64,000 bases of DNA from Druceiella hillmani (taxonomy: Eukaryota; Arthropoda; Insecta; Lepidoptera; Hepialidae), in contig JAYKKI010000077.1 in assembly GCA_039881145.1 (NCBI GenBank), forward strand, positions 1,304,501 to 1,368,500, read 5' to 3'. Both the position numbers and the translations under genes were made by a program. Below are positions 28,030 through 39,900 of this stretch, piece after piece; position 1 is the first letter of the stretch, and each line of letters begins with the position of its first letter. The notes under the pieces were generated by a model. The model did not search any database. It had not been told where the DNA came from and worked only from the letters and a program-made list of their open reading frames with translations.

Positions 28030-28984
28030 AAATTTTTAATTATGTACTTCAGATAAGTGTGCTCAAGTACTGATTCACTTAAATATATTAACTAAGATAA
28101 CAATATTAGATATTAATGTACTAGGAAATATAGTCAATTTTTAAAATATTTCGTAGAAAAACTTTCAATTTTTTTTAATATAATGTTTATTGGACCAACA
28201 TTTTCAATACCATTTTTTCATTGTCAACTAGATAATTTTCTTTATTTATATTATACTTACATTTGTATAATTAATTTTACATGTATATTAGACAAATGTC
28301 ATTTTCAATTACTCTTTCAAATTAGTCAATATGGGATTATTATGACGACTTTTTTTTATTTAGCAGTAAATACGAAATAGAGGTAAAAAAGACATTGTGC
28401 GCATCTGTATAATTTTGATTGTGATTGTGATTGTAGTCTTACTATGTAGTTAATATTTTTAAAATGGATATAATATAAACATCTTCAAGTACATTAAAAT
28501 TACTATTAAGATTAGTTGGACCAAGTTTAAAAAAAAAATTACAGATTACAGAGAATAATTGTCAATAGTACGTAGCTCGGTAAATAAATACTATCGAACA
28601 ATGGTTTATCGATATTGTCACAGTCGCAATAGTTCAGTAACAATAAAACGACGTTAGCCAATTAGAGAGTATAATCCTACTGACTTCCTCCCCCCTTACC
28701 ACAAATTTTGACACTTTGTTTCATTGTAAATTCGTTCAATTAGATACTTCTGAAATAACTTCTAAAATATCATTTAAAATAAAGTGGAAAACATTGCATA
28801 AATTTCTTTAATAAAATGTATCAATTATGAGATAGTCCCTTCAACATATGGATAGCGTGAGTGTGTGTGTGTGGGTGTATATGTGTGTAATTGTGTGTGC
28901 GTATAACCTCAAATTACACCCTTGTGAAAACGGCGAAAAAATAACGCGATTATAAAACGTTACATTGGAAAATTATAACAATGC
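28030..28984 (-). repeat. Right arm of the large foldback repeat
   Basis: Inverted partner of 26312-27490. Its outer edge (about 28984) coincides with the end of the pogo-like transposase remnant at 28975-30035. The small open frame at 28183-28380 lies inside this repeat and is not a gene. Confidence 0.8.
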
Positions 28985-30035
28985 TGACACCTGGTACTGC
29001 TTAACACGTTGTCCAGGATTTGTTCGTAAGCATTTTTCAGTTGCCTGAGTGAAGTATCTCCGAAATGTCCTGGAAAATAAAACATCTAACGGTTGTAATA
29101 TATGGGTCACGTGACCTGGTAATTAAAATAAAATCACTCCATTTTCTTTCGCAAGTTCCAAAGCTTGCATATTTTTGGAGTGCTTAGTATGGCCATCCAA
29201 AAGCAGCAGGACTTTATTGTCAATTGATGGCTTCACAGTATTACCAAAGTGTAGCAGCCATCTGGAAAATAACTCGCTGTTAATGTATCCAGACTCGGAA
29301 TTTGTAACAACACTTTCGTGGAGCATCTCTCTCAAGTAAATGTGTGTATCTCACTTTCTTGAAAATAATCATGGGAGACACAAAATGTCCGGCAGAGCTT
29401 GCGCAACACACTACAATCGTGTAAAGGGGGTAACCCCTTTCTCCACTTGTGATTATCCCTCAAATTATTATCTTCTCCTCCAATTCTTATCTTACCCTCT
29501 TCACCATTTATTTTTTAAGTTTTTTTATGCACAGCGGAACAATAATGTTTTCCAACAAATCAAACAACTCCATTATATTTTTGCGGTCGAATCCTTTGAC
29601 CCTGTTCATTGATATGGAGTCGGACGGGCAAACACTGATTTGGGATTTTGTCCCATAAATGCATAAAACCATTTATTCCCGCTCGTTTGGTTTTCTCGCT
29701 AAAGTTGTGTAGAATTCCTTTTTTATCAGCAATTTCAAAAGCAAGCTTCCGAACGTCTTTTATAGTTAATCCAAACATGTGTTGTTCCAGGTTTCAACTA
29801 TGAGCCAAGAATTGGTTTCCTAGCTCATTACTAAAAATCGTTGGTCTTTCTTTCAAGACTGCGCTCTTGTTTGCATACTTATTAGTCTTTAATATATGAC
29901 GAATAATTATAGGTTTTGATATGTTGAAAATTCGAGCATATTCATTCATCCCCATCTGCTTTTGCTTGATTGCATTCTATGCTTTTTGGAGATATTCTTT
30001 TGTCCATTGATAATATTTTCCTTTTGATAATATCT
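28975..30035 (-). pseudogene. Second pogo/Tigger-like transposase, broken
   Basis: On the minus strand, from 30035 downwards: YYQWTKEYLQKA, a stop, then NAIKQKQMGMNEYARIFNIS (psq-type helix-turn-helix); FLAHS, a stop, then FGLTIKDVRKLAFEIADKKG (CENP-B-type domain); LWDKIPNQCLPVRL; a stretch with stops; SGYINSELFSRWLLHF; VLLLLDGHTKHSKN (second catalytic Asp in LDGH); LAKENGVILF, stop, LPGHVTHILQPLDVLF; ending VKQYQVSALL at about 28977. Order and spacing match Tigger-like transposases. The region around the first catalytic Asp (NVDE) is missing. It differs clearly from the 20.7-22.8 kb copy (for example LPGHVTHILQPLD against LPPHTSRALEPLD), so it is a separate family. No terminal repeats were identified. 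Confidence 0.8.
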
Positions 30036-30424
30036 ACAAAAGCATTAAATAAAAATGTTATATAATTTCATATATTCCTATATTGGACCGGTACAATTTA
30101 AGGAACGCTATGGTGGTATATATTAATCAACTCATACATTTTTTATTTCAATCAAGGTGTCAAAATAACCCAAAAAGTTAGGACCAGATCTCATCATAAA
30201 AAACACTTTAACCATCATGATTTTTAATAAAAATACTGAAAGATATTGGTGCCGTAGAACTATGTTACGTACATCCTCAAAAAATTAGAATAAATCATTC
30301 GAAACTATATTTTTCACTATCACGACACTCTGTGCAGCGCCATCGAAACCTCACCAGTAATGTCATGGAAATAATCGTGGCAGATTTTGTTAGCGGAATT
30401 AAACCGACTCACTACAGTATGACC
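30036..30424. other. Intergenic DNA, no gene seen
   Basis: Nothing recognisable; the missing end of the pogo-like element may lie here. Confidence 0.4.
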
Positions 30425-30640
30425 AAATATTATTAGAGATTTGTATTTTTTTTATTGGGTAATGTTCATACTTATATCGAATTTTTAAAAATATTTATAA
30501 AAATAAAAATATAACTATAAAAACTATATTTACATTTCTATGTTGAATCATTTTTTTATATTTTTACCTTTATCGAAAACCTGATTTCCCTGTTTTAAAA
30601 AAATGGCATATTATAAATTTATTTTCTCTTATAACAATAA
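30425..30640 (+). repeat. 220-bp dispersed repeat, copy 3
   Basis: More diverged copy in the same orientation as 25771-25990: CAGTATGACCAAATATTATT, then CTTTATCGAAAACCTGATTT, then CCCTGTTTTAAAAAAAT. Confidence 0.6.
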
Positions 30641-32164
30641 TATTAATAAAAACTTTAATAAGATAATGAACAAATTTGATAAATGAGGCCTAAATTTACA
30701 TCGCTATACTAATTATCCACTGCCAAGGTGAAAGGGAGTAGGGCTGATTTAATAAATATCTGCTGCTATAGATTATTATTCGATACGGTTGAACATTAAT
30801 TTCAATATATGCCTTTAAAGGGAATATATGCCTTTAAAATATTTTATAAAACTATTAATAAACATATTAACCCTTTTACGAAATATGTGATCCTTAAAAG
30901 GCATATAACACACAGGAGTTATATGCATTAACGACGTGCTGTCGTATTTTTGTTACTAATAAATGAATAAAAATTTGACAGAAATTTACCTAAATAATTT
31001 TTTGAAACCTGAAAATGCCAAAGTATTAGTTGAAAATACACGTTACACAATTTTAGTACATCAATCTATATCAGGTCTAAATTGAAATACTTATAACCGA
31101 TTTTTCATAATGTTAACATCGTGGAGCCGAAAACTATATACTTCGCTAATATAGCAATATTACTGGGACCAGCCATAACGGATTTTGAGCTTCTACTAAG
31201 TTATTCGGCATTACCTTTAAAACTCTTCAATTAATTTACGCTATATATCTATTGTTAATTGACATTGTTCTGAGGCTTATAAATATGATGCAAGTATTCT
31301 TCATAGGTTACCATAAACCCCTTATTCCGCTTATTCTTATTGTTCATAAACATGATTATCTGTATTAAGCGGATGAATATTTTCATGTAGTTTCTTAACA
31401 TTTTTTACTTAAATTGATTAACAAAATCATATGTGTGAATAAAAATAGAACTCTTGTTAGTGTCTGCATATATTTTTATATACAGATATTAATCTTAATG
31501 TGATCTATAATCTCACAATAATTTTAAACACAACATGAAGGAATTCGAACAAAGAAGCTGGCCAGAGGTCAATATAAAGTTAATGGAAATTTTCTCTCTG
31601 TAAAAATATTGTTGTAATTAAAGTTTGAACAACATATCAGATAGTCAAATAGACAATTAGATAAATATAATATTTAATAGTCACACAGTTGAAAGTTTTT
31701 CAATAATTTCACAACCACTACACGTACTTATTTGCACAAAAATCACAATTTGGAAAGCGTAACATAATTAAAATACGAGACAATGTGAATTGGACAACTG
31801 ACGATCCATCAATAAAACTTTCTTTGAATTGTCAAACTTTGTCAAAGCACGTAATTCTCCGTACCTTAAAGGGGCTTCCCCGTACTTGTAATAAACTATA
31901 TTGAACTTTATATATATGTAATAGAAGTCATTCTCGCTGATTGTTAGTCATAAGCGGGGAATTTCCACAAGTCAGTATAGACGTTGTTGCCAGTCGCTAC
32001 AAAATATTATTCAAAGAAAAGGAATTCCCCAAATTCCTCACAAAATAAGTAATTAAAAATTCCGTACTCCTTTCAATCGGTCCGAATTTACAAATTCGGT
32101 TGCGATAAAAATATAAAATGGTTCAAATATTTACAAAATATTTTTATTATTTATTGTTAAATTT
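30641..32164. other. Intergenic DNA, no gene seen
   Basis: Short direct repeats of ATATGCCTTTAAA near 30810-30840 and an inverted form CCTTAAAAGGCATAT near 30890. No gene recognised. Confidence 0.45.
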
Positions 32165-32226
32165 TGCCGCCCCCTAAAAAGTGCCCCCTGCAACCGCCCC
32201 TACCGCCCCCACTACGCTACGCCACT
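32165..32226 (-). mobile_element. End of a DNA transposon, probably hAT-like
   Basis: A sharply GC-rich block that read on the minus strand begins CAGTGGCGTAGCGTAGTGGG and continues with G-rich sequence. CAGTGGCGTA-type termini are common on hAT elements. No opposite end or transposase was found nearby. It sits exactly at the outer edge of the long inverted duplication. Confidence 0.45.
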
Positions 32227-34850
32227 GATACCAATGCCGAGTCACAGTTACTATACCCTCCACCATAGACTGTTATGATTATTCAGGAAGAGGTGACATT
32301 ACCACAGTCTTAATAGTTTAGTTAAAAGTATTCTTCAAAAATACATTCTTTAAGAAACATTTAAACTACAATTAATTTATAACTCGTAGCCTAAAATGTG
32401 ATTGATGATGGTTCTGTACGAGAGTGAACGTTGAGATTTTTGAAGTAATTCTAATATTTGCCGATAAATTTTTGGTAAGTTGTAATAACGATTTTTCTTT
32501 AAAATTTTGATATAATAAGGGTTTCGTAAATGTCGAAGAAGAGCAGGAGAAAGGTCATAATTAAAGAAAAGGAAAGATCATTATTATCGGTGTTCGAGGC
32601 TGTTTCAAAGACTATTTTAAAACTTAGACAAGCCTCAGTAAAACTTAAAATAGTTTTACATAATGTCAAATTTAGTTAACCGATTAGTAAATCAAGTTTA
32701 CAGAACTTAAAATCTATAGAAGCTATTCGGATAACAGCTGTATGTGTCCATATGCCTTCTGTTCTTTTGAGATTAGATACGCTAAAAATGGAACAGGAAA
32801 CATATTAAATGTTATGCCAAATTTCGTTTAGCAAATTCTATTAATTTCTTCGCCAACACATCTTTGTCCAAAAATATCGTTCAAAAATAAAAACCAAAAT
32901 TTGTAAAGATAAGATTAAAAAAAATTCAAACATAAATATCACATATTTTAACGTACAAAACAAACTTTACTGAAGATTGGGTCAATTAGCTTTCTCCGAA
33001 TTTTTTTTTTTAATTTTACTACTACGACTAAAGTCATGTTCTAACATTCATACCACTTGTCTTACGTTCACTGCTTTCACTTTCCATTTTCCCGCATTAC
33101 ATATTTTATCGTGGACTGTAACTTGAGCATCGATGTAATGTTATTAAATTATTTCAGTGATATACGGGAAATTTACAGTCACATACAAAACTTTTTATAT
33201 TAGTCCTTACCGGTTTAATCAGATTGAGTTCACGCACATTTGGTGACAACTTTAGAATGCTGTGCACTTTTTCCTGCGATATTGAATCAATTTTGAGTTC
33301 TTTTTGTTTCTACTCTCCTTGGACATTTATATAAACACCTAAATTTCTTCGTAATATCTTCAAACGTACCACCAACAATAAACATTAATTTCGTGAGCAA
33401 AATCATTACACATATAGAATAGTAAAATTTAAGTTGATGTCAAGCCAGCTTTCATTAATGTAAAAAAATAATTGTACAACCCGAAACTATATTTTTTTTA
33501 TTCGCTAGTATTTCGAGCTTGCGTTTTCGACACGTTTTTTCTCATCGTTCATAGTCTAAGACGCATAGTTCGAATGTACCAAAGAAATGTATGTCAAATT
33601 TTTTACCTGAACCCGCTTAAAAGTTTTGAAATTTTTTTTGTCCAAATTAACATCTTCACTTAATTGCTTGTTACTTTGGACAAAAAAATGTTTTAAACGA
33701 AATGTTTAGTTCGTATATCTTACGATTATTTTTGACATACATTATTTTGTTTAATCTAGAAAATGTGTGGTTTAATTAGTGAGTTTTTATAATTAACTCA
33801 TTCGCACATTGGCTCTGGGTTAAATATGAACGTATAAAGGTTTATTGTATATTTAATGTTTCATAACTCAGTTATTACTATAAAAACTTAAAAAACTATA
33901 CGGAATTTTACGCAAAACTATTTTAATAGCATTAAAAATTGATAAAATATAACTTTTCTAACTGCGTCAAATAAAGTATAGATTTTCTTATTTTTTGAAT
34001 AAAATTATATCATATTAACTATATTTCAATTGAAAATACTAATTAAAAGCTATTTTTATCAACTTATCCATATTTAAGAAATGAGAGTTTAAGGAAATGT
34101 AGAAGGATGACCTCTCAAAAGGAAATTGATGAAATGTTAACAGTTTTTATGGCATCGCACAACTTTTTTGCGTCCGTAATGCATAATGCCAAATATATAT
34201 AATAACAAATATTATCCCTTAACGATATTTTTTCTGCAAAAGGTGGTTATCGTGTCGTGAAACATTCATGTATTTCCACATTTCAAGAATTTACTTACAT
34301 TTTGATAATATCTTACATTGATAAAAATACCATTTTTTTTAAATTTCTCTCTTTAGGTCCGGTTTCCCTCATCTGAGATAAATACACATGAAATTTCATA
34401 TCAACACTTTATGGTCGTCATCTGATTTTGCTATTTGTATTTAATACCGGAAAAGACAAACTTATAAGATTCAATTTCTCTAGAAGTAGCGATATTTTAT
34501 ATAGTAAATTATTAAATTGGTTTTAAAGTAAATAATTCGTAGATTTGTAGTTGGCGGTCACCTCGTAAACAATTTGGTTTTTCTTTACACTTATCAAAAA
34601 TAATACATTCCAGTTATGCAACAGAAAAATATATTTTTCATTTTCATAATATCTATATTTATATTTTTCTTTTTTAAACATATAAATAAAAATAAGAGGA
34701 ATTAATTCTGTGAAATGATATCGTCAGGAAACATCACAGGCCGTACATATTACCTAAAACATCACAGGCCGTACATATTACCTAGAAACATCACAGGCCG
34801 TACATATTGTCTAGAAGAGGAAAGAAAAATGAGTAAATTTACAATACTAC
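32227..34850 (+). repeat. Long inverted duplication, left arm
   Basis: The reverse complement recurs at 55606-57665. Matching blocks include TACCAATGCC.AGT; TAATAGTTTAGTTA/TAACTAAATAATCG-type; TTGATATAATAAGGGTTTCG with GAAGAGCAGGAG; CGACTAAAGTCAT; CCGCATTACATATTTTATCG; TTAATCAGATTGA; TAAAGGTTTATTGTAT; GTTGGCGGTCACCTCGTAAAC-type (34550-34572); and GGAATTAATTCTGT (34698). Order is kept throughout. This arm is about 550 bp longer than its partner. No gene in it is convincing. Confidence 0.85.
34729..34813. repeat. 28/29-bp tandem repeat, three copies
   Basis: AAACATCACAGGCCGTACAT followed by ATTACCTA(G), at 34729, 34757 and 34786. The equivalent place in the other arm of the inverted duplication (about 55655-55685) has a single related unit, so it was amplified only here. 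Confidence 0.9.
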
Positions 34851-35240
34851 ACCTCGTACGTAATCGTGCTGTAGCAGTTTTCAATCCTATTTTCGATACA
34901 TGAAGACATTAGTTCAATTATTTATAAATATATACTCTACCTATGTGTTCTTTAAATATAAAATAAAAATTTATATTCCCGAGATTGGTCTCAGTAATTG
35001 ATGTAATTATTTTGACCTCAAATTTACCTAAATCCTAAAATCTTTACGTTTTATTAATATAAATAATAAGCGAGCACACATAATCATTTCTATAAATTTT
35101 ATTATTGTTTTACCAGCCCACTTAAATTTTTATTGACATTCAAGGTTTTCAAGACACTTCGCTACTATCGATCAAATAGGGTTTAAGTGTGATATTTTTG
35201 TATACATATGTTATGATTTAGGTGTTCTTATATTTACAGT
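34851..35240. other. Intergenic DNA up to the retrotransposon
   Basis: No gene recognised. The last 10 bases (TATTTACAGT, 35231-35240) are the left target-site duplication of the non-LTR element. Confidence 0.5.
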
Positions 35241-36910
35241 GAGGTGGCGCTACTGTGCCAACGTAAACATCGGCTCCGTATATAAAGTTAATTTAAAATT
35301 ATAAAAAGTTATCAAAGTGGTGGAAAAACAGTGTGAAAGTGTAAATAACTTATAAACGCAGTGATATAAACATATTTATTGAACTCAGTTATCTGCATGA
35401 ACATAAAATAGTGATACAAGTGGTAACAACAAAACAGTGACATTATTCTTCTTGTGAACAATTAAAACAGTACTTACTCGAACTATTCTTACTCAGTGAT
35501 TAGTACGGATCATTAAAAAACAATAACCCAAACAAATCAAGTTAAAGAGTGGAAGTCTAGAAATTCTATAACCTACAAAATATTTACTGCGTTGTCATTT
35601 CTTTAGATAAAACTCAGAGTAATTTAGATAAGCGACATCTAGCGGTCCTGCAAAGTACTAAGTAGTATTGACAATATCGATAAAGTAAGCAACCACGGTT
35701 TCTCCAGGCACCGAGCTCGTAGTACTTCATAAAACCAATAGAGGGCGTAAAACTAAAAAAAAAAATGGATGAAATTAAAGAAATGCTACAAAATATACAG
35801 GTTGAAATGAGACAAAACAAGATGGAAATGTTGGCCATGAAGGAAGAACTTAAAAATACCATCATTATAAATATCAACGAGAAATTTACTAATTTAGAAA
35901 CCAAATATGAGCAAATCGAGCAAAATTTAGAGACACAAAAATTGGCAATTGATGGTTTTGAGCGTTTCATGAGAAGGAAAAATATATTACTTTTTGGAGT
36001 GGAAGAACAAGAGAATAGCTACCAAGAATTAGAGGTAAAAGTTCTAGATATTATTAACAAAACATTAAAAATCAAATGTGAAAATCACTACATTGAATCA
36101 GTGAGAAGACTTGGCATAAAAAGTGATAAAGCCAGACCTATTGTAATAACTTTGCTTACTATGGGAATAAAAATCAAAATATTAAGGAATAAAAAGAACT
36201 TGGAAACCTCACCCTACTATATTAAGGAAGACTATCCACTAGATATCCTGAAGAAAAGAAAAGAACTCCAAATTGAAGTAGGCAAATTAAGAGAACAAGG
36301 TAAAAAAGCGATAATTAAATACGATAAAATAGTAATACTTCAAAATAAAAATCAACAAATACAGTCTACTTATATATATAATAAAAAGAGAAATTTATCA
36401 GATTCCCCCGAGCAGGCAACCAATCCTGCCAGCGCAGAGAACCAGTTTAAAAAACAGCCTGCCAAGATAAGTAAGAACAACAGTATAAACAATTATATGA
36501 TAAAACCTACGCTCACAGTACCTGATAAGACGCCTCCTGAAACGCTCTCATCAAAACAAACTACAAAATAGCAACCCACACCGGCCCCTCTCAATCTCCC
36601 AACACGGCTGGTCACCGCGGGAGACCTAGACTGCAACCCTCCAACAAGCCAAGAACTATACATCTGCACATACAACGTAAAATCACTACTATCGCCGCGA
36701 AGGATAAAGCAAGATGGAGGCAGTTGGAGGAGGCCTATACCCGAAAGGGGCCATGACAGGTTATAGTCAACTTGTTAAAATATAGTATATTTCACTAATA
36801 CACATTATAGATGTTTTTTTCATAGTCAAAGTTATATAATTTAATTGTAAAAGTATGTCATGGAAAATAAAGAGGCTTATTATTATTATTATTATTATTA
36901 TATTTACAGT
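35231..36910 (+). mobile_element. Non-LTR retrotransposon, ORF2-deleted, with target-site duplications
   Basis: TATTTACAGT is present at 35231-35240 and again at 36901-36910, bracketing the element (body 35241 to about 36900). The preceding TTA also matches, so the duplication could be up to 13 bp. The 5' untranslated region (35241-35764) starts GAGGTGGCGCTACTGTGCC; ORF1 is 35765-36571; the 3' end is GGAAAATAAAGAGGCTT followed by (ATT)n. Of ORF2 only the first residues of the endonuclease (LYICTYNVKSLLS, 36652-36690) and the extreme C-terminus (AKDKARWRQLEEAYTRKGP, stop at 36752-36754, different frame) remain, joined at about 36690. Roughly 3 kb of endonuclease and reverse transcriptase is missing. 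The C-terminus and tail suggest an RTE/CR1-like insect family; the clade is not certain. Confidence 0.85.
35765..36571 (+). CDS. ORF1 protein of non-LTR retrotransposon, intact
   Basis: 268 codons, open throughout, the longest frame in the window. Residues 1-65 are a predicted coiled coil rich in Glu, Lys, Met and Leu (MDEIKEMLQNIQVEM and on). A basic linker RRKNILLFGVEEQENSY (about 70-86) starts a domain like the RNA-binding core of LINE ORF1 proteins, through YIESVRRLG and ARPIVITLL to YIKEDYPLDILKKRKELQ. The C-terminus is Lys/Asn/Pro-rich and disordered. In LINEs such proteins bind the element RNA and act as chaperones in the ribonucleoprotein. ATG 35765 follows an A-run and is the only sensible start. 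Since ORF2 is deleted, the element could move only with enzymes supplied by other copies. Confidence 0.8.
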   Translation: MDEIKEMLQNIQVEMRQNKMEMLAMKEELKNTIIININEKFTNLETKYEQIEQNLETQKLAIDGFERFMRRKNILLFGVEEQENSYQELEVKVLDIINKTLKIKCENHYIESVRRLGIKSDKARPIVITLLTMGIKIKILRNKKNLETSPYYIKEDYPLDILKKRKELQIEVGKLREQGKKAIIKYDKIVILQNKNQQIQSTYIYNKKRNLSDSPEQATNPASAENQFKKQPAKISKNNSINNYMIKPTLTVPDKTPPETLSSKQTTK

Positions 36911-39900
36911 ACAAGTAAAACGCACATATTTTATCATAAAAGTTATTAGTAACAATTTATATACTTATTTCCTCATTGACGCAGCCACAATTCGCCAAAT
37001 GAATCAAAATAAAATAATTACCATCATTTTATATATTCTGAAGATATAATGAAAACAAATTTTGCTTTGTCTTTTTATGTCATAAAACACCTCTTCAAAT
37101 GGATAAAGTCATCAATATAACTCCATATCACATAACTTTTTATCAATAGCTGAATGTTGGTAATTACTTTACAACTCTACTGGCTGTGTAGAAAAATACA
37201 AATAATTTTTCATAAACTTTAGAGCATATATTTTGAAACTGAAAATTTAGGCACGTTCTAGATACTAGCGGCCAAAATAAGTGCAGAATTCTTAAAAGTA
37301 TCGCGGAATATCACCTATCTAATTGGGAAAAGAGGTAATAGAATAACATTCAATGACGTGTAGGTGAGTAAACAAAAGTATATACTTTAACATAGTCTTA
37401 CATCCATTTTTTACAAAGTTTTACATCCATTTTGAAGTTATGACGAAACCAAAATAACACGTAAAGGATTTTTAGATAGACAATGAAAGAAAAATTCATT
37501 GGAAAATAATGTAAAAATAAGGCTATTTTTGAACACTCAACGCAACATTACTCATATATTTACGTTAATATCAAATGATATAATTAAAACCAATCACCCT
37601 ATTTCTTATCGCAAAGTACAACATGTTAAATTTTCATTATAATCAAAATGTCTAGAAATTACCTACGTGATTTCTTGATAACGTTGTGACAACATTAGTA
37701 CAAGTACTTGATTTCACAATACTGATCTTATCAATTAGTCAAATTTAGCAAGAGACACATTATATATTAAAGTTAACTAGTTTCGCAGGGAGGCTTCGCT
37801 CGCTATTATAATTTTTCGCCAATGTCGTCAAAAGTGCCAAAGAATTTTTGCGCCAGAAAATTTTTTAGTGCCAGAAAATTTTCTCTAGTCTTAAAATATA
37901 TTTGTTCACTTACTCAATACATGTCATATGTATTGAGCTTTTAATTAGTGAAAAAAATATGTTTTCTTTTGAATTTTTGAAACGGCAGTTCAATAAGATT
38001 TTAACCAAACTTGTTTAAACCTGCGTTGAAGAATGACATAAGGATTACCTGTACCAAATTTCTTTAAATTTTGATGAGTTTATGTAAATTATCATGTCGT
38101 AAACATATACACAGACGATCGATCCTAGACTAGTCAAAAGTAAAACTTCGCTTAGCATAGTGTAATAACATCAACTTTTCATATTCTATCTGATGCGATG
38201 TATGTATTCTGTCTGTCTAATGCAAGTTGCCTAGATTATTGGCTTATAGCATCGTTTACTTGATTTACTCTTACAATCGTGTATGGAATTTTAGCTTTCT
38301 CAATTTCAAGCAATTAATTTGTTTTCCCAAATACATAGAATTGTGTAATTTCAGTGTTTGGTTAGTTTCGCGACCAAAGTAATTATGTCCACAACACTTC
38401 TGCTTAACGTGTGGAGATAGACTCTTCAACATAGTGTATTTTTGACAAGTATCATTTTACATCATACCTCGTATATATCAATTATTTTTCACATTTAAGC
38501 CTTGGAATATATTACTAAATTGAATATATTACTATTTCTACAATTTTTATTAATACTCCATTTTCCCTCTTATTATCAGGAATATACGAATATTTGCGCA
38601 ATATTGTAAATTTAAAAATGTTATCTTTGATTATAATCAGATATAGCATTTTATATAAAAATAAGTATAAGTTTTTTGGCAAAATAAGTCTTAAAATTGG
38701 AGATTGTATAAATTGTAGCATCAAATGGAATAATAATTATATTTAATTACTTTCGACACAACAATTTGATTAAACTTTTGTAAACTGGAATTTTTTTAAA
38801 TTTTTCCATTCTCCCGTGATTATTTTTTAAATCCATACAATTGGCTCTTATTGTGTGAGTACCAATTTCGAATTTTAAACTCATTAAGCATAATGCAAAT
38901 ATAGCCAGAATTTAATGTGACTCTAATTTTCCCCTCGTTTCTTTCCCCTGCATCATCACTGTAGAGAATCTAAGTGTGCCCCTCATAATACATTTTCAAC
39001 GTTAAAATCTACATCCATATACGAAACGTATTGTAACTGTAAATACAAACGTATCGTAATTGTAATACGTATTGTAACTGTAACACGTATTGTTACGAAA
39101 CGTATTGTAACTGTAAATTCTAAAAAAATAAAGTAATATTTATTTAAACGGTAACTAAAAATAGACTCACAAATTTTGGGTATTCAAGATATGAAAAGCG
39201 AGGAAGGTCATGCCGTCGGATAAAGGTGAAAAAAGACCTACAATGTAATCTAGGTGACTTTCTAATAATACGTATGGGTAGGTTGCTACCCAGAAGCTAT
39301 CAGAAAATATACAAAATATAGGAGGAGAGCGATGGGTTAATTATATACCGACTGCTATATATAAGGTAACCAGAAGTTTCCTTAAAGAAATTTAGAAATT
39401 ACAAAGAATGAAAATATTTCTCAAACGTGGAACGAGAGACTTTTTATAAGTCAAATTTCAGAACTGAAGCAAAGTTCTGGGAAACTTTACTTTCTTTTTC
39501 GTATTTTCGTGCCCAGGTTATTTTCATATTATGTTATTATTTTTATCTTTTTCTCACTTCATTTATTTGGGTATATTTCCTGAAAATTTGGTAAGTTAAT
39601 ATTTGTCTATTAAGCATATGTTTATTGAATAATTTCCTTTCAAATTAGGATAAAAAGGAGCCGTATATTTATACCATATATTACAAACGTTATTCTATCT
39701 TTCTATATCTTATATCTATGAACTTATTTTATTATACATTTTATTTTCTGTAAACTGTTGTGCTAATACTGTTCAAATTTTCACAATTAAATTTTTATTT
39801 CAAATGAATGACAAAGAGTTCTGAAAACTAAAAATAAATATTCAAATAACATGCGAGTAGACCAATAAATGTCAGCACTAGCAAAGTGCGTAATACTCAG

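Noticed and set aside
34715..34903. 62-codon open frame with repeated NITGRTY
   Set aside because: It is the 28/29-bp tandem repeat in translation, and the other arm of the duplication does not keep the frame.
35614..35970. 118-codon minus-strand open frame
   Set aside because: Antisense of ORF1 and 5' untranslated region of the LINE.
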